19,664 nt of DNA from Actinomycetes bacterium (GTDB lineage Bacteria; Actinomycetota; Acidimicrobiia; Acidimicrobiales; RAAP-2): contig JAJXXB010000061.1 in the NCBI GenBank assembly GCA_021781315.1, positions 1-19,664 of the forward strand, in the 5' to 3' direction. The notes beneath the pieces are model-generated. The model worked only from the letters and a program-made list of their open reading frames with translations. It made no database searches and was not told where the DNA came from. A program made the translations under genes and the position numbers. Positions 1-7,372 of the stretch are shown one piece after another (positions within the stretch are counted from its first letter, which is position 1; every line of letters starts with the position of its first letter).

Positions 1-847
1 TCGAGTGCTCGACGTCGAAGTGGCCCGCGAGGCACGTCTGTAGCTTGTCGAGCAGCGCGGGCACGAGGCCGTCGTGAAAGCAGGACTCGTCGATGACGAC
101 GTGCGCCGAGAGCACGGGCAGACCCGAGGTGACGGTCCACACGTGCAGGTCGTGGACGTCGAGGACGTGATCGACGCCACGTAGGTGCTCGCGCACGTCG
201 TCAAGGTTGACGTCCTCGGGCGCCGCCTCGAGCAAGATGCGACCCGAGGCGCGCAGCAGCCCCCACGACGCCTTCGCCATGAGGGCAACGACGACCAGAG
301 AGGCGATCGCGTCGGCGCGCGCGTAGTTCGTCGTCATGATCACGACGCCGGCGATGATGGTCGCGAGGAAGGCGTAGAGGTCGGTGAGGATGTGTTGGAA
401 GGCTCCCTCGACGTTGAGGCTCTCGCGCGAGCCTCGCGCGAGGACTCTGGCGGCCACGACGTTCACCACGACGCCCACGCCGGCGACCGCGACGACGGCG
501 CCGCCGTGCACCGAGAGTGGGTGCACGAGCCGGCTGATCGACTCTGCGAGGATGATGCCGGCGACGACGAGAAGCGTCACGCCGTTGAGCGCGGCCGAGA
601 GGATCTCCGCGCGCACGAGGCCGAAGGTCCACTTGCCCCCGGCGGGTCGCGACGCGAGACTCGCGGCCCACAGCGACGCCGCGAGGGCCCCGGCGTCGGT
701 GAGCATGTGTCCGGCGTCGGCGAACAGTGCGAGGGAGTGGGCGGCGATCGCCACGACGACTTCCATCGCCATGAACGCGAGGATCAAGTACAGCGCGGCG
801 CGAAGATGGCGCGTGTCGCCAGCGTGGGCGTGTGAGTCCTGACCCAC
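1..847 (-). CDS. Cation diffusion facilitator (CzcD-like Zn2+/Cd2+ efflux), C-terminus cut by window edge
   Basis: Divalent metal/proton antiporter of the inner membrane, CDF family. 282 codons are visible; CzcD-type proteins are usually about 300 residues, so only a short tail should be missing. The N-terminus carries a small His cluster (H6, H8, H14). Helix 2 holds H47-x3-D51 (ADAGHMLTD) and helix 5 holds H152-x3-D156 (HILTD), the paired HD/HD site typical of zinc/cadmium CDFs. The C-terminal cytoplasmic part (DVHDLHVWTVTSG) is the usual ferredoxin-like domain. The start is the GTG directly following the TGA of the upstream ArsR gene and in the same frame; no other start fits before helix 1. 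The adjacency implies translational coupling and shared zinc-type control. Membrane topology and family are clear; the exact metal is inferred. Confidence 0.93.
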   Translation of the reverse strand, partial: MGQDSHAHAGDTRHLRAALYLILAFMAMEVVVAIAAHSLALFADAGHMLTDAGALAASLWAASLASRPAGGKWTFGLVRAEILSAALNGVTLLVVAGIILAESISRLVHPLSVHGGAVVAVAGVGVVVNVVAARVLARGSRESLNVEGAFQHILTDLYAFLATIIAGVVIMTTNYARADAIASLVVVALMAKASWGLLRASGRILLEAAPEDVNLDDVREHLRGVDHVLDVHDLHVWTVTSGLPVLSAHVVIDESCFHDGLVPALLDKLQTCLAGHFDVEHS

Positions 848-1201
848 TCAGGGCCCCACGCGGTGAGTGGACTCGTCGATCGGCTCGTCGCTCGCGACGT
901 GATCGGCGTGAAAGAGCGCCTCCTCGACGAGTCCGCGCACGTGGGGGTGGTCGAGGGAGTAGTGCAGACGCGTGCCGTCGCGGCGCACACTCACCAGCCG
1001 CGCGAGGCGCAACTTCGCGAGGTGCTGGGAGACGCCCGCCGGATTGAGCGAGAGTTGGGCGGCGAGTTCATTCACCGAGTGCTCACCGTTGAGCAGGGCC
1101 CAGATGATGCGCAGGCGCGTCTTGTCGGCCATCAGTTTGAAGGTGGTCACGGCGACGTCGAACTGGCGATCGCGAGGTTCACTTACTATTTGCGTAGGCA
1201 C
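848..1201 (-). CDS. ArsR/SmtB-family metal-sensing repressor
   Basis: A 117-residue winged-helix repressor that should derepress the adjacent efflux gene when metal binds. The DNA-recognition region is around residues 42-70 (SVNELAAQL, then NPAGVSQHLAKLRLARLV). The C-terminal alpha-5 region has H85-P-H87 and H98-A-D-H101, matching in spacing the D84/H86/H97/H100 zinc/cobalt site of CzrA, but with His where CzrA has the first Asp (an Asp, D84, sits just before). The start is GTG, read as leaderless: a TACTCT box lies exactly 6 nt upstream on the minus strand and there is no Shine-Dalgarno sequence. It is followed immediately by the CDF gene. An imperfect inverted repeat covers the -10 and start codon, consistent with autoregulation. 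Family assignment is firm; metal identity is inference. Confidence 0.93.
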   Translation of the reverse strand: MPTQIVSEPRDRQFDVAVTTFKLMADKTRLRIIWALLNGEHSVNELAAQLSLNPAGVSQHLAKLRLARLVSVRRDGTRLHYSLDHPHVRGLVEEALFHADHVASDEPIDESTHRVGP

Positions 1202-1213
1202 GCAGATAGAGTA
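1184..1213. promoter_or_regulatory. Putative ArsR operator over the -10 and start codon
   Basis: Imperfect inverted repeat: left arm TACTATTTGCGT (1184-1195), 4-nt centre, right arm ACGCAGATAGAGTA (1200-1213). The inner 8-nt arms ATTTGCGT/ACGCAGAT match at 7 of 8 positions, and the outer TACT/AGTA ends match after a 2-nt offset. Two arms around a short centre fit the ArsR/SmtB operator style. It overlaps the minus-strand -10 and GTG start of the ArsR gene. Binding is inferred from position only. Confidence 0.6.
1208..1213 (-). promoter_or_regulatory. -10 box (TACTCT) of a leaderless ArsR transcript
   Basis: Read on the minus strand, TACTCT is followed by 6 nt (ATCTGC) and the GTG start. In actinobacteria TANNNT about 6-7 nt before RTG marks leaderless transcription, with the start codon at the transcript's 5' end. 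No recognisable -35 was found. Confidence 0.5.
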
Positions 1214-1311
1214 CTGGCTCCGGTCGCCACCGGGACATTTGGCTCTGGCGGGGGCGCGAGCCCCGCGACAAGATGCACGTAGGCGCTTTCAACAGTGATC
1301 GGAGACCGGAC

Positions 1312-3588
1312 GTGGACTTCGTACGGTGGTTTGAGAACATTCGCATCGCCGACGCCCCCCTGGTGGGTGGCAAGGGCGCCAACTTGGGCGAACTGACCCA
1401 GGGCCACCTCCCGGTGCCGCCGGGCTTCGTCGTCACCTCGGACGCCTACCGTTACGCCCTGGAGCACGCGGGCATTGTCGACGCCCTCGCGGGGGCGCTC
1501 GCGGATGTCAACGTCGAGAGCACCGCTGACCTCTCGCGCGCCTCGCGCGAGGCCCAGGACCTCCTGCACCGACTCGAACTGCCCGACGATCTCGCCGCGG
1601 CGATTCTCGACGCCTACCACCGACTCGGTGAGGGCTCGCGCGTCGCGGTGCGTTCCTCGGGCACGGGCGAAGATGCGGGTGACACATCCTTCGCCGGCAT
1701 GAACGTCACGTTCACCAACGTGGCCGGTGACGCCGATGTGCTCGCGAGCGTTAAGGACTGCTGGGCGTCGCTCTACGGCGCGCGGGTGATCTCGTATCGC
1801 ATCACGCGCGAGATCGGCGAGGTTCCCGCGATGGGGGTCGTGATTCAGACGATGATCCCCTCAGAGAGGTCCGGCGTCATGTTCACCGCCGACCCCTCGA
1901 CCGGGGACACCAGCCACATCGTCATCGAGGGCGCGTTCGGTCAGGGCGAGGTCGTGGTCTCGGGCCAGGTCGAGCCCGACACCTACGTCGTGGCCAAGGC
2001 CGGGCCCAGCTTGTTGCACGTGCGCGTAGGCACCAAGGAGTTCAAGGTCGTGCGCGGTTCCGACGGTGCGGACCTGCGAGTGGACTTGGGGCCGAGCGAG
2101 GCGAGCCAGCGCGTGCTCAGCGACGACGAGGCCCTCGCCGTCGCGCGCCTGGGCCTGGCGACCGAGGCGCACTACGGCGCGCCCCAGGACACCGAGTGGG
2201 CGATGGCGGGCGGCGAGATCTACCTCGTGCAGTCGCGGCCCATCACCACCCTTGCCAGTCGCGTCGCACCCGAGGCGCCGGCGAGTGGGCGACTGCTCCT
2301 CCAGGGCCTCGCCGCCTCCAGCGGCCGGGCGGCCGGTCCGGTACGCATCCTCGCCTCGGCCGACGAGGGCGACCAGTTCGTCTCGGGCGAGATCCTCGTC
2401 GCGCACATGACGAGCCCCGACTGGGTACCGATCATGCGCCGGGCTGGTGCGCTCGTGACCGACGGCGGCGGCATGACCTGTCACGCCGCCATTGTCTCGC
2501 GCGAGCTCGGCGTGCCGTGCGTGGTGGGCGCGCGCAACGCCACGACGGTGCTGCGCGACGGCGAAGTCATCACCGTCGACGGCGCCCAGGGCACAGTCTT
2601 CGAGGGCGACCTCACGGCGCAGGCGCCGGTCGTCGCGGTGTCGTCGCCGGCGAGTCACGGCGAACCCGCCGCCCCGCCACTCGCCACGCGTCTGTACGTG
2701 AACCTGGCCTTCGCCGAGCACGCCGAGGAGGTGGCCGCACTCGACGTCGACGGGGTGGGGCTGTTGCGCGCGGAGTTCATGGTGACCGACGCGCTCGCCG
2801 GCGTGCACCCCAAGCTGCTCATCGAGCGCGGCCAGTCCGCCTCCTTCGTCGAGGCCATGGCCGCTTCACTCACGCGCATCACGCGCGCTTTTGGCACCCG
2901 GCCCGTTGTCTACCGCTCAATCGACTTTCGTTCCAACGAGTTCGCCAAGTTAGAGGGCGGGGACCGCTTCGAGCCAGTCGAGGAGAATCCGATGATCGGC
3001 TATCGGGGCTGCTACCGCTACGTGCGCGATCCCGAGGTCTTTAACCTCGAACTCGAGGTGCTGGCCAAGGTCTACGAGGAGACGCCCAACATCACGTTGA
3101 TGATTCCCTTCGTGCGCACTCGCTGGGAGCTCGAGGCCTGCCTCGACTTGGTCCATCACAGCCCGCTGGGCGAGGAGATCCCCCTGTGGGTGATGGCCGA
3201 GGTGCCCTCGGTCGCCTATCGCATCCCCGAGTACGCAGCGATGGGGATCTCGGGGGTTTCAATTGGCAGCAATGATCTGACCCAGCTCATGCTGGGGGTG
3301 GACCGCGACAGCCAGATCTGCGACGAGCTCTTTGACGAGTCTGACGCGGCCGTTCTGGACACGATCGGTCGCATCATCGAGCAAAGTCACGCGGCCGGTA
3401 TCACGTCATCTCTCTGCGGCCAGGCGCCGTCGAATCACCCGGAGTTCGCCGAGCACCTCGTGCGATTGGGGATCACGTCGGTGTCGGTGAACCCCGACGC
3501 GGTCGATAAGGTCCGCCACTCCCTGGCGCGCGCGGAGTGGCGACTCCTGCTCGAGGCCGCGGACCCCCAGCACCGCGCTCGCGCCTAG
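1312..3588 (+). CDS. ppsA: Phosphoenolpyruvate synthase
   Basis: Converts pyruvate, ATP and water to PEP, AMP and phosphate, the gluconeogenic entry from pyruvate (EC 2.7.9.2 family). Domain order fits PpsA: N-terminal ATP-grasp domain ([12 protein letters not shown] near the start, [34 protein letters not shown]), central swivelling domain with the phosphorylated His ([10 protein letters not shown]391), then the PEP/pyruvate TIM barrel ([26 protein letters not shown]) ending with the catalytic Cys (SLCGQAPS, C702). 758 residues against about 790 in E. coli. I chose GTG 1312 because GGAGA stands 6 nt before it and homologues begin close to the WFE motif; ATG 1273, in frame, lacks a Shine-Dalgarno sequence. 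The His-then-barrel order argues against rifampin phosphotransferase, which ends in its His domain. Confidence 0.94.
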   Translation: MDFVRWFENIRIADAPLVGGKGANLGELTQGHLPVPPGFVVTSDAYRYALEHAGIVDALAGALADVNVESTADLSRASREAQDLLHRLELPDDLAAAILDAYHRLGEGSRVAVRSSGTGEDAGDTSFAGMNVTFTNVAGDADVLASVKDCWASLYGARVISYRITREIGEVPAMGVVIQTMIPSERSGVMFTADPSTGDTSHIVIEGAFGQGEVVVSGQVEPDTYVVAKAGPSLLHVRVGTKEFKVVRGSDGADLRVDLGPSEASQRVLSDDEALAVARLGLATEAHYGAPQDTEWAMAGGEIYLVQSRPITTLASRVAPEAPASGRLLLQGLAASSGRAAGPVRILASADEGDQFVSGEILVAHMTSPDWVPIMRRAGALVTDGGGMTCHAAIVSRELGVPCVVGARNATTVLRDGEVITVDGAQGTVFEGDLTAQAPVVAVSSPASHGEPAAPPLATRLYVNLAFAEHAEEVAALDVDGVGLLRAEFMVTDALAGVHPKLLIERGQSASFVEAMAASLTRITRAFGTRPVVYRSIDFRSNEFAKLEGGDRFEPVEENPMIGYRGCYRYVRDPEVFNLELEVLAKVYEETPNITLMIPFVRTRWELEACLDLVHHSPLGEEIPLWVMAEVPSVAYRIPEYAAMGISGVSIGSNDLTQLMLGVDRDSQICDELFDESDAAVLDTIGRIIEQSHAAGITSSLCGQAPSNHPEFAEHLVRLGITSVSVNPDAVDKVRHSLARAEWRLLLEAADPQHRARA

Positions 3589-3624
3589 GCGACGCCGACG
3601 CCCTCGCGGGCAGCCGGCGTCGCC
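3588..3624. terminator. Bidirectional terminator-like inverted repeat between convergent genes
   Basis: Perfect 10-bp arms GGCGACGCCG (3588-3597) and CGGCGTCGCC (3615-3624) enclose a second 4-bp stem GCCC/GGGC (3600-3603 with 3608-3611). It begins in the ppsA stop codon and ends just before the stop of the convergent secreted-protein gene. There is no T-run, as is common for high-GC actinobacterial terminators. The symmetric position suits both transcripts. Confidence 0.7.
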
Positions 3625-3630
3625 GGCCAC

Positions 3631-4104
3631 CTACAGGTTGCCGCCGATGTAGATCGTGCAGCGAATTCTCAATGGCGAATAAGTGATCACGCAGTCAATG
3701 CTCCAAAACAGTGAGCTGCTCGCCCCGGCCGCTCCGGTTTTCGGCACCACCGTACCCGAGACCGTCCCGCTCAACTGCGGCGAGGCGATCGGGGCGCTCC
3801 AGGTTCCGCTGGAACTCACGGTGGCGTCGCTGGCGTAGGACGTGGCGAAGTTGCTCGAGTTGGCGGCCCAGTGGCCACGCACCGTCGCGTTGCACCCGCC
3901 GGTGGCACCGGCCTTGCCCAGAGCGAGTGACACCGCACCCGACAGTGACGGCGTCGCCGTACCGGTCGCCACGCACGTACTCGTGCTTAGGTGGGCAGCT
4001 CGTGATGCGGCCGAGGACACGCCCGGCACCACGGCGAGAGCGCACACGAGTGTGGCGCTCGCCAGAACGCCCACGATGCGCCGTGTGTTGAGGAACTTGT
4101 TCAT
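3631..4104 (-). CDS. Small secreted protein of unknown function
   Basis: 157 residues. The N-terminus (MNKFLNTRRIVGVLASATLV onward) is a typical Sec signal peptide with likely cleavage after the VSSAAS segment near residue 33. The mature part is rich in Ser, Thr, Gly and Ala with four cysteines (C44, C71, C138, C149), suggesting two disulfides and an all-beta extracellular fold. I do not recognise a family. The ATG start has a strong Shine-Dalgarno run (AAAGGGGGG, 2 nt before ATG). The gene is convergent with ppsA and divergent from another secreted-protein gene whose ribosome site is similar; the two may share control through the intergenic region. Confidence 0.75.
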   Translation of the reverse strand: MNKFLNTRRIVGVLASATLVCALAVVPGVSSAASRAAHLSTSTCVATGTATPSLSGAVSLALGKAGATGGCNATVRGHWAANSSNFATSYASDATVSSSGTWSAPIASPQLSGTVSGTVVPKTGAAGASSSLFWSIDCVITYSPLRIRCTIYIGGNL

Positions 4105-4367
4105 AACCCCCCTTTGTCTGGTGTCGATTGACGTTTTCGTTCGACACGAGGGGCGGGAATGTCACGTCGTGGCCCGCACGAGCGCTGAGGCGAACTCAGC
4201 CAGGGTTCGTGACCTCGCGCGTCATCACCCTCCCCGATGATCCAGCGAGACTCTCGTCACGGTGAACTTTTTTCACCATAACCCCCGTGGCGGCGCCGCG
4301 CTCGTCGAGATGAAGAATCATTCCGCGACTAGCCGGCCCCTCGAAGGTGACTTCGGGCGTCCAATTC

Positions 4368-4391
4368 CCACGGCGCCAAAGGGCGCCGTGG
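4368..4391. repeat. Perfect 10-bp inverted repeat with AAAG loop
   Basis: CCACGGCGCC (4368-4377) pairs fully with GGCGCCGTGG (4382-4391) across a 4-nt loop. It lies about 44 nt upstream of the presumed -10 of the 4461 gene, so it is probably either an operator-like element or the terminator of an unseen short transcript. Confidence 0.6.
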
Positions 4392-4434
4392 TGGCTCGCG
4401 CGACGAGCGGACGTCAAGGGAGGGTTGATCCTCC

Positions 4435-4440
4435 TAGAGT
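4435..4440 (+). promoter_or_regulatory. -10 box TAGAGT upstream of the 4461 gene
   Basis: CCTAGAGT precedes the GTG start by 20 nt, leaving room for an AAAGGGGG ribosome site (4448-4455). It resembles other CTAG-containing -10 boxes in this window. No clear -35. Confidence 0.4.
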
Positions 4441-4460
4441 GAACGTCAAAGGGGGCCAGG

Positions 4461-5291
4461 GTGAGAGCGACGCTGCCACGAGGACTGCTCGGCGCGCTCG
4501 CGCTGTGCTTGTTGTCCGGCGTGGCCGGCGCGAGCGTGGCCGCTCACGCGGGTCCTCCGACGAGCCTCGCCCAGGCACACGCGTCAGCGACGGGCGACGC
4601 GACGGCGATCGCCTTCTATCGCGAGGTGGCCGCCGTGACGGGAGCCACCAGTGGTCAGATCGAGCACTTCGGCGCGTCGGCGTCCCAAGACGCCATCAAA
4701 CTCCTCGGCAAAGGTGGGTTCAGTCTGCGCGAGGCCGGCCCGGCGTTCGCGGGATTTCATCCCGTCGACGACGTGGTCACCATCGGCGCGCGACGCGGTC
4801 GCATCGCCTTTGTGATCGACGTGATCTCCTGGGCGGGCCAGGGTCCGCGATTCGCGACCTTTAGCGAGATGCTCACGGCCCTTGGTGAGGTTCGCTTCGC
4901 GGGCGTGGCGTCGGCGAGTTCCCTGCCCACCGCGAGCCAGCGTGTCAGCGTGGCGTGCGCGGGGCGCGTCGGGGGCGCGGTGGGCGCCTTCAGCCACGTG
5001 GGCTACGCCGAGGGGTATCTCGTCGGCGGCCACTTCATCTCCATGAAGCGAGCGGGCGCTCACGAGATCGTGACGCTCGCCTTTCCCTACTCCGCGAGTC
5101 AGATCGCCACCGAGACCGACGTCATCTCGCGCGCGAGCCACCTGCCGCTCTCAAGCACGATCGTTGTGGCGTCCTCGCAGAACAATGGCGGGTTCGCTGA
5201 GCACTGGTCAAACTCGTGGCTCCACCTCCGGATTTACCCACCGCGCACGACGGGACTGTGCGCGAGCGTCGAGGCCGGCCTCACCCACTAG
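4461..5291 (+). CDS. Secreted protein of unknown function
   Basis: 276 residues. The N-terminus has a basic stretch, a hydrophobic core (GLLGALALCLLSGVAGASVA) and likely signal-peptidase I cleavage near residues 28-30; the Cys in the core lacks a lipobox, so it is not an obvious lipoprotein. The mature protein alternates short hydrophobic segments with small residues, and holds two cysteines (in SVACAGRVGG and TTGLCASVEAG) that could pair. I recognise no family. The GTG start is supported by AAAGGGGG 5 nt upstream. A thioesterase gene begins 38 nt after the stop and could be cotranscribed, though it has its own candidate -10. Confidence 0.75.
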   Translation: MRATLPRGLLGALALCLLSGVAGASVAAHAGPPTSLAQAHASATGDATAIAFYREVAAVTGATSGQIEHFGASASQDAIKLLGKGGFSLREAGPAFAGFHPVDDVVTIGARRGRIAFVIDVISWAGQGPRFATFSEMLTALGEVRFAGVASASSLPTASQRVSVACAGRVGGAVGAFSHVGYAEGYLVGGHFISMKRAGAHEIVTLAFPYSASQIATETDVISRASHLPLSSTIVVASSQNNGGFAEHWSNSWLHLRIYPPRTTGLCASVEAGLTH

Positions 5292-5298
5292 CGCCGAC

Positions 5299-5304
5299 TA
5301 CGAT
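5299..5304 (+). promoter_or_regulatory. Candidate -10 (TACGAT) before the thioesterase gene
   Basis: TACGAT lies 25 nt before GTG 5330, with a GGTGG ribosome-site candidate between. No recognisable -35. It would give a short leader of about 20 nt. Confidence 0.3.
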
Positions 5305-5329
5305 CTCAACGTTCGACGAACGGTGGTGC

Positions 5330-5791
5330 GTGACGGCCTTTCAGGACTTCTACCCCGAGCACCTGGCTCACTGCTACGGCTGCGGACGGCTCAACGAGCA
5401 CGGCTACCACATCGCCACCGAGTGGGACGGTGAGGAGAGCCTCACGCGCTTCACGCCCCAGCCCTTTCACACCGCCGTCGCCGGCTTCGTCTACGGGGGG
5501 CTCCTCGCCTCTCTCATCGACTGTCACTCCACTGGCACCGCCGCGGCGCAGATGTACCGTGGTGAGAGCCGCGCGATGGACACGCTGCCCGCGTTTCGCT
5601 TCGTCACCGCGTCGCTGCAGGTCACCTACGCCAAACCCACGCCGCTGGGACCCGAACTGGCCATCCGCGGCCGAGTGCTCGACGTCTCGGGGCGAAAAGT
5701 CCTCGTCGCCTCGACGCTCTCGTGCGCCTCCCAGGACACCGTGAGCGCCGAGGTGCTGTGCGTGCAGATGCCGGACTCCTTCGGCCACTAG
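5330..5791 (+). CDS. PaaI-family hotdog thioesterase
   Basis: 153-residue single hotdog-fold protein, probably hydrolysing an acyl-CoA thioester in the cytoplasm. Features of PaaI/YbgC-like thioesterases visible are the leading CYGCGRLNEHG segment, the helix start GFVYGGLLASLIDCHSTGTAA where the catalytic Asp and backbone oxyanion site lie, and the strand LQVTYAKPTPLG followed by a repeated-strand core. Start chosen as GTG 5330 (MTAFQDFYPEHLAH); the frame stays open upstream into the previous gene without homology. It sits between a secreted orphan and an aldehyde dehydrogenase, so pairing with aldehyde or acyl-CoA catabolism is possible but unproven. The acyl substrate cannot be read from sequence. 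Confidence 0.85.
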   Translation: MTAFQDFYPEHLAHCYGCGRLNEHGYHIATEWDGEESLTRFTPQPFHTAVAGFVYGGLLASLIDCHSTGTAAAQMYRGESRAMDTLPAFRFVTASLQVTYAKPTPLGPELAIRGRVLDVSGRKVLVASTLSCASQDTVSAEVLCVQMPDSFGH

Positions 5792-5817
5792 TGCTTCGGC
5801 GAGCGCTGAAATGATTT

Positions 5818-5840
5818 CGCCCGAAAGTGGTCGTCGGGCG
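5818..5840. terminator. Terminator-like hairpin after the thioesterase gene
   Basis: Perfect 7-bp arms CGCCCGA (5818-5824) and TCGGGCG (5834-5840) with a 9-nt loop, 26 nt after the thioesterase stop. There is no T-tract. Confidence 0.5.
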
Positions 5841-5873
5841 GCCCTAGCGAGTAGCGCGCGAGCGCAATTCGGT

Positions 5874-5879
5874 TAAAGA
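5874..5879 (+). promoter_or_regulatory. Candidate -10 for the aldehyde dehydrogenase gene
   Basis: An AT-rich patch GGTTAAAGATAGG in otherwise GC-rich DNA, 51 nt before the ATG; the hexamer TAAAGA is the best -10 match. No convincing -35. Confidence 0.3.
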
Positions 5880-5892
5880 TAGGGGCCAAGAC

Positions 5893-5915
5893 GCGTCGCG
5901 AAGGACTCGCGACGC
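5893..5915 (+). promoter_or_regulatory. 9-bp leader hairpin abutting the ribosome site of the aldehyde dehydrogenase gene
   Basis: GCGTCGCGA (5893-5901) pairs perfectly with TCGCGACGC (5907-5915) over a 5-nt loop. The Shine-Dalgarno AAGGGGA begins 3 nt after the stem. It would occupy most of the short leader, so it could protect the 5' end, tune translation, or be a DNA operator. Confidence 0.55.
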
Positions 5916-5930
5916 AAGAAGGGGACTGTC

Positions 5931-7295
5931 ATGTCGTTCACCGCGATCAACCCGGCCACCGAAGAGGTCATCGCCGACTTCCCGGCTCACACCCCGGACC
6001 AGATCGAGGCCGCCGTGGCGCTCTCGGCGCGCACGTTCGCGTCGTGGCGCCAGACGCCCTACAAGGACCGCGGCGAACTGATGATCGCCGCGGCCCAGCT
6101 GCTCGAAGACGAGCTTGACGACGCCGCGGCGATGCTGACCGCCGAGATGGGCAAGACCTTCGTTCAGGCCAAGGGCGAGGTCCTCAAGTGCGCCAAGACG
6201 ATGCGCTACTACGCCGAGCACGCGGAGTCGCTCCTCGGTGAAGAGATCATCGCCTCGCCGGCCAGCCGCAGCGGCATCCGCTACGAACCGCTGGGCACCG
6301 TGCTCGCGGTGATGCCGTGGAACTTCGCGCTCTGGCAGGCGGTGCGCTTCGCGGCGCCGGCGATGATGGCCGGCAACGTCGGCATTCTGAAGCACGCTCA
6401 CAACGTCCCCGGATCGGCCACGTACCTCGAGAGCCTCTTCCTGCGCGCCGGTTTCCCCGAGGGCGTCTTCATCAACCTCTTTCTCGGGCACCAGGCGCTC
6501 GCCGATCTCATCGCGGACGACCGCATCGCCGCCGTGACGCTCACGGGCTCGGAGGTCGCCGGCCAGAAGGTTGGGGCCCAGGCCGGGGCGAACCTGAAGA
6601 AGTGCGTGCTCGAGCTGGGCGGCTCAGACGCCTTCATCATCGCGAGCTCGGCCGACATGGACAAGACCATTCCGATGGCGGTCATGGGCCGCATCCAGAA
6701 CAACGGCCAAAGCTGCATCGCGGCCAAGCGCTTCATCGTCGTCAAGTCGCGCGCCGAAGAGTTCATCGAGGGCTTCACCAAGGCCATGAGTGAGGTCGTC
6801 GTCGGCGACCCGATGGACCCCAAGACCGGTCTCGGGCCGCTCGTGAACTCCGAGCAGCGCGAGCTGATCCACGCCCAGGTCCAAGACGCCGTGGCCAAGG
6901 GCGCGGTCGTGCGCACCGGCGGCAAGCTGGTCGAGGGAAAGGGCTACTACTACGAGGCGACCGTTCTGACCAACGTGCCGCGCGACTCGCGCGCGGGTTG
7001 TGAGGAGATGTTTGGGCCCGTCGCCGTGGTCGAGGTCGTCGAGGACCTCGACGAGGCGATCGCGCTGGCGAATTCGACGCCCTGGGGACTGGGTGGCTCC
7101 ATCTGGGCCACCGACCCGAGCGAGATCGAGCGGGCGATCAACGGGGTGGAGTCGGGCATGGTCTTCGCCAACGCCATCGTCGCCTCGACGCCCGAGCTGC
7201 CCTTTGGCGGTATTAAGAAGTCCGGCTACGGCCGCGAGCTCTCGGCGCTGGGCATTCGCGAGTTCACGAACGCCAAGACGTTCTACATCGCCTAA
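5931..7295 (+). CDS. NAD(P)-dependent succinate-semialdehyde-type aldehyde dehydrogenase
   Basis: 454-residue ALDH-superfamily enzyme that oxidises an aldehyde to the acid. The Rossmann/catalytic signature is intact: PWNFALWQAVRFAAPAMMAGN (substrate/NAD entry), TGSEVAGQKVG (nucleotide-binding helix), general base E228 in LELGGSD, and nucleophile C262 in NNGQSCIAAKRF, followed by EEMFGPVA and the C-terminal LPFGGIKKSGYGREL. The overall pattern, including the short N-terminus NPATEEVI, is closest to the Sad/GabD1-type succinate-semialdehyde dehydrogenases of actinobacteria, but substrate is inferred. The ATG is supported by AAGGGGA 5-6 nt upstream. The leader holds a strong hairpin. Downstream hairpins suggest a monocistronic unit. 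Confidence 0.92.
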   Translation: MSFTAINPATEEVIADFPAHTPDQIEAAVALSARTFASWRQTPYKDRGELMIAAAQLLEDELDDAAAMLTAEMGKTFVQAKGEVLKCAKTMRYYAEHAESLLGEEIIASPASRSGIRYEPLGTVLAVMPWNFALWQAVRFAAPAMMAGNVGILKHAHNVPGSATYLESLFLRAGFPEGVFINLFLGHQALADLIADDRIAAVTLTGSEVAGQKVGAQAGANLKKCVLELGGSDAFIIASSADMDKTIPMAVMGRIQNNGQSCIAAKRFIVVKSRAEEFIEGFTKAMSEVVVGDPMDPKTGLGPLVNSEQRELIHAQVQDAVAKGAVVRTGGKLVEGKGYYYEATVLTNVPRDSRAGCEEMFGPVAVVEVVEDLDEAIALANSTPWGLGGSIWATDPSEIERAINGVESGMVFANAIVASTPELPFGGIKKSGYGRELSALGIREFTNAKTFYIA

Positions 7296-7300
7296 GTCAA

Positions 7301-7349
7301 CGGCGACGACCTCGCCGTGACCGGGTCTCGCCGCTCTCAGAGCGCGGCG
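7301..7349. terminator. Two hairpins after the aldehyde dehydrogenase gene
   Basis: CGGCGA/TCGCCG (7301-7306 with 7312-7317) is perfect. CGCCGCTCT/AGCGCGGCG (7329-7337 with 7341-7349) pairs at 8 of 9 positions over a 3-nt loop. They fill the gap before the next gene's start region; no T-run. Confidence 0.5.
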
Positions 7350-7360
7350 GAACCGTCGGA

Positions 7361-7366
7361 GACAAT
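7361..7366 (+). promoter_or_regulatory. Weak -10 (GACAAT) 6 nt before the cyclase-family start
   Basis: GACAAT then 6 nt (GGAGTC) then ATG 7373. The spacing equals that of the leaderless genes in this window, but the first base departs from TANNNT and the GGAG could act instead as a close ribosome site. Confidence 0.25.
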
Positions 7367-7372
7367 GGAGTC

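Larger units (their letters stand above)
4105..4460. other. Divergent intergenic region with four hairpins
   Basis: 356 bp between two divergent secreted-protein genes, no convincing ORF. It contains short perfect inverted repeats: GCTGAG/CTCAGC (4184-4200), GGTGAA/TTCACC (4261-4277, T-rich centre), CGAAG/CTTCG (4342-4355) and CCACGGCGCC/GGCGCCGTGG (4368-4391, AAAG loop). The first lies in the leader of the minus-strand gene, the last two upstream of the plus-strand gene. They could be operators, leader structures or a small RNA. I matched none to a known riboswitch. Confidence 0.5.

Noticed and set aside
1251..1264. GGGGC-GCGA-GCCCC hairpin upstream of ppsA
   Set aside because: Only 5 bp in very GC-rich DNA, expected by chance; no position-specific role is evident.
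1861..2808. Minus-strand open frame of 315 codons opposite ppsA
   Set aside because: No recognisable domain; overlaps fully with conserved PEP synthase sequence.
1312..3588. Rifampin phosphotransferase as an alternative for the PEP synthase gene
   Set aside because: That enzyme ends with its His domain; here the His domain is central and a PEP/pyruvate barrel with catalytic Cys follows.
4140..4460. c-di-AMP (ydaO-type) riboswitch in the leader of a secreted-protein gene
   Set aside because: I looked because such genes often carry it in actinobacteria, but I could not align the conserved core on either strand.
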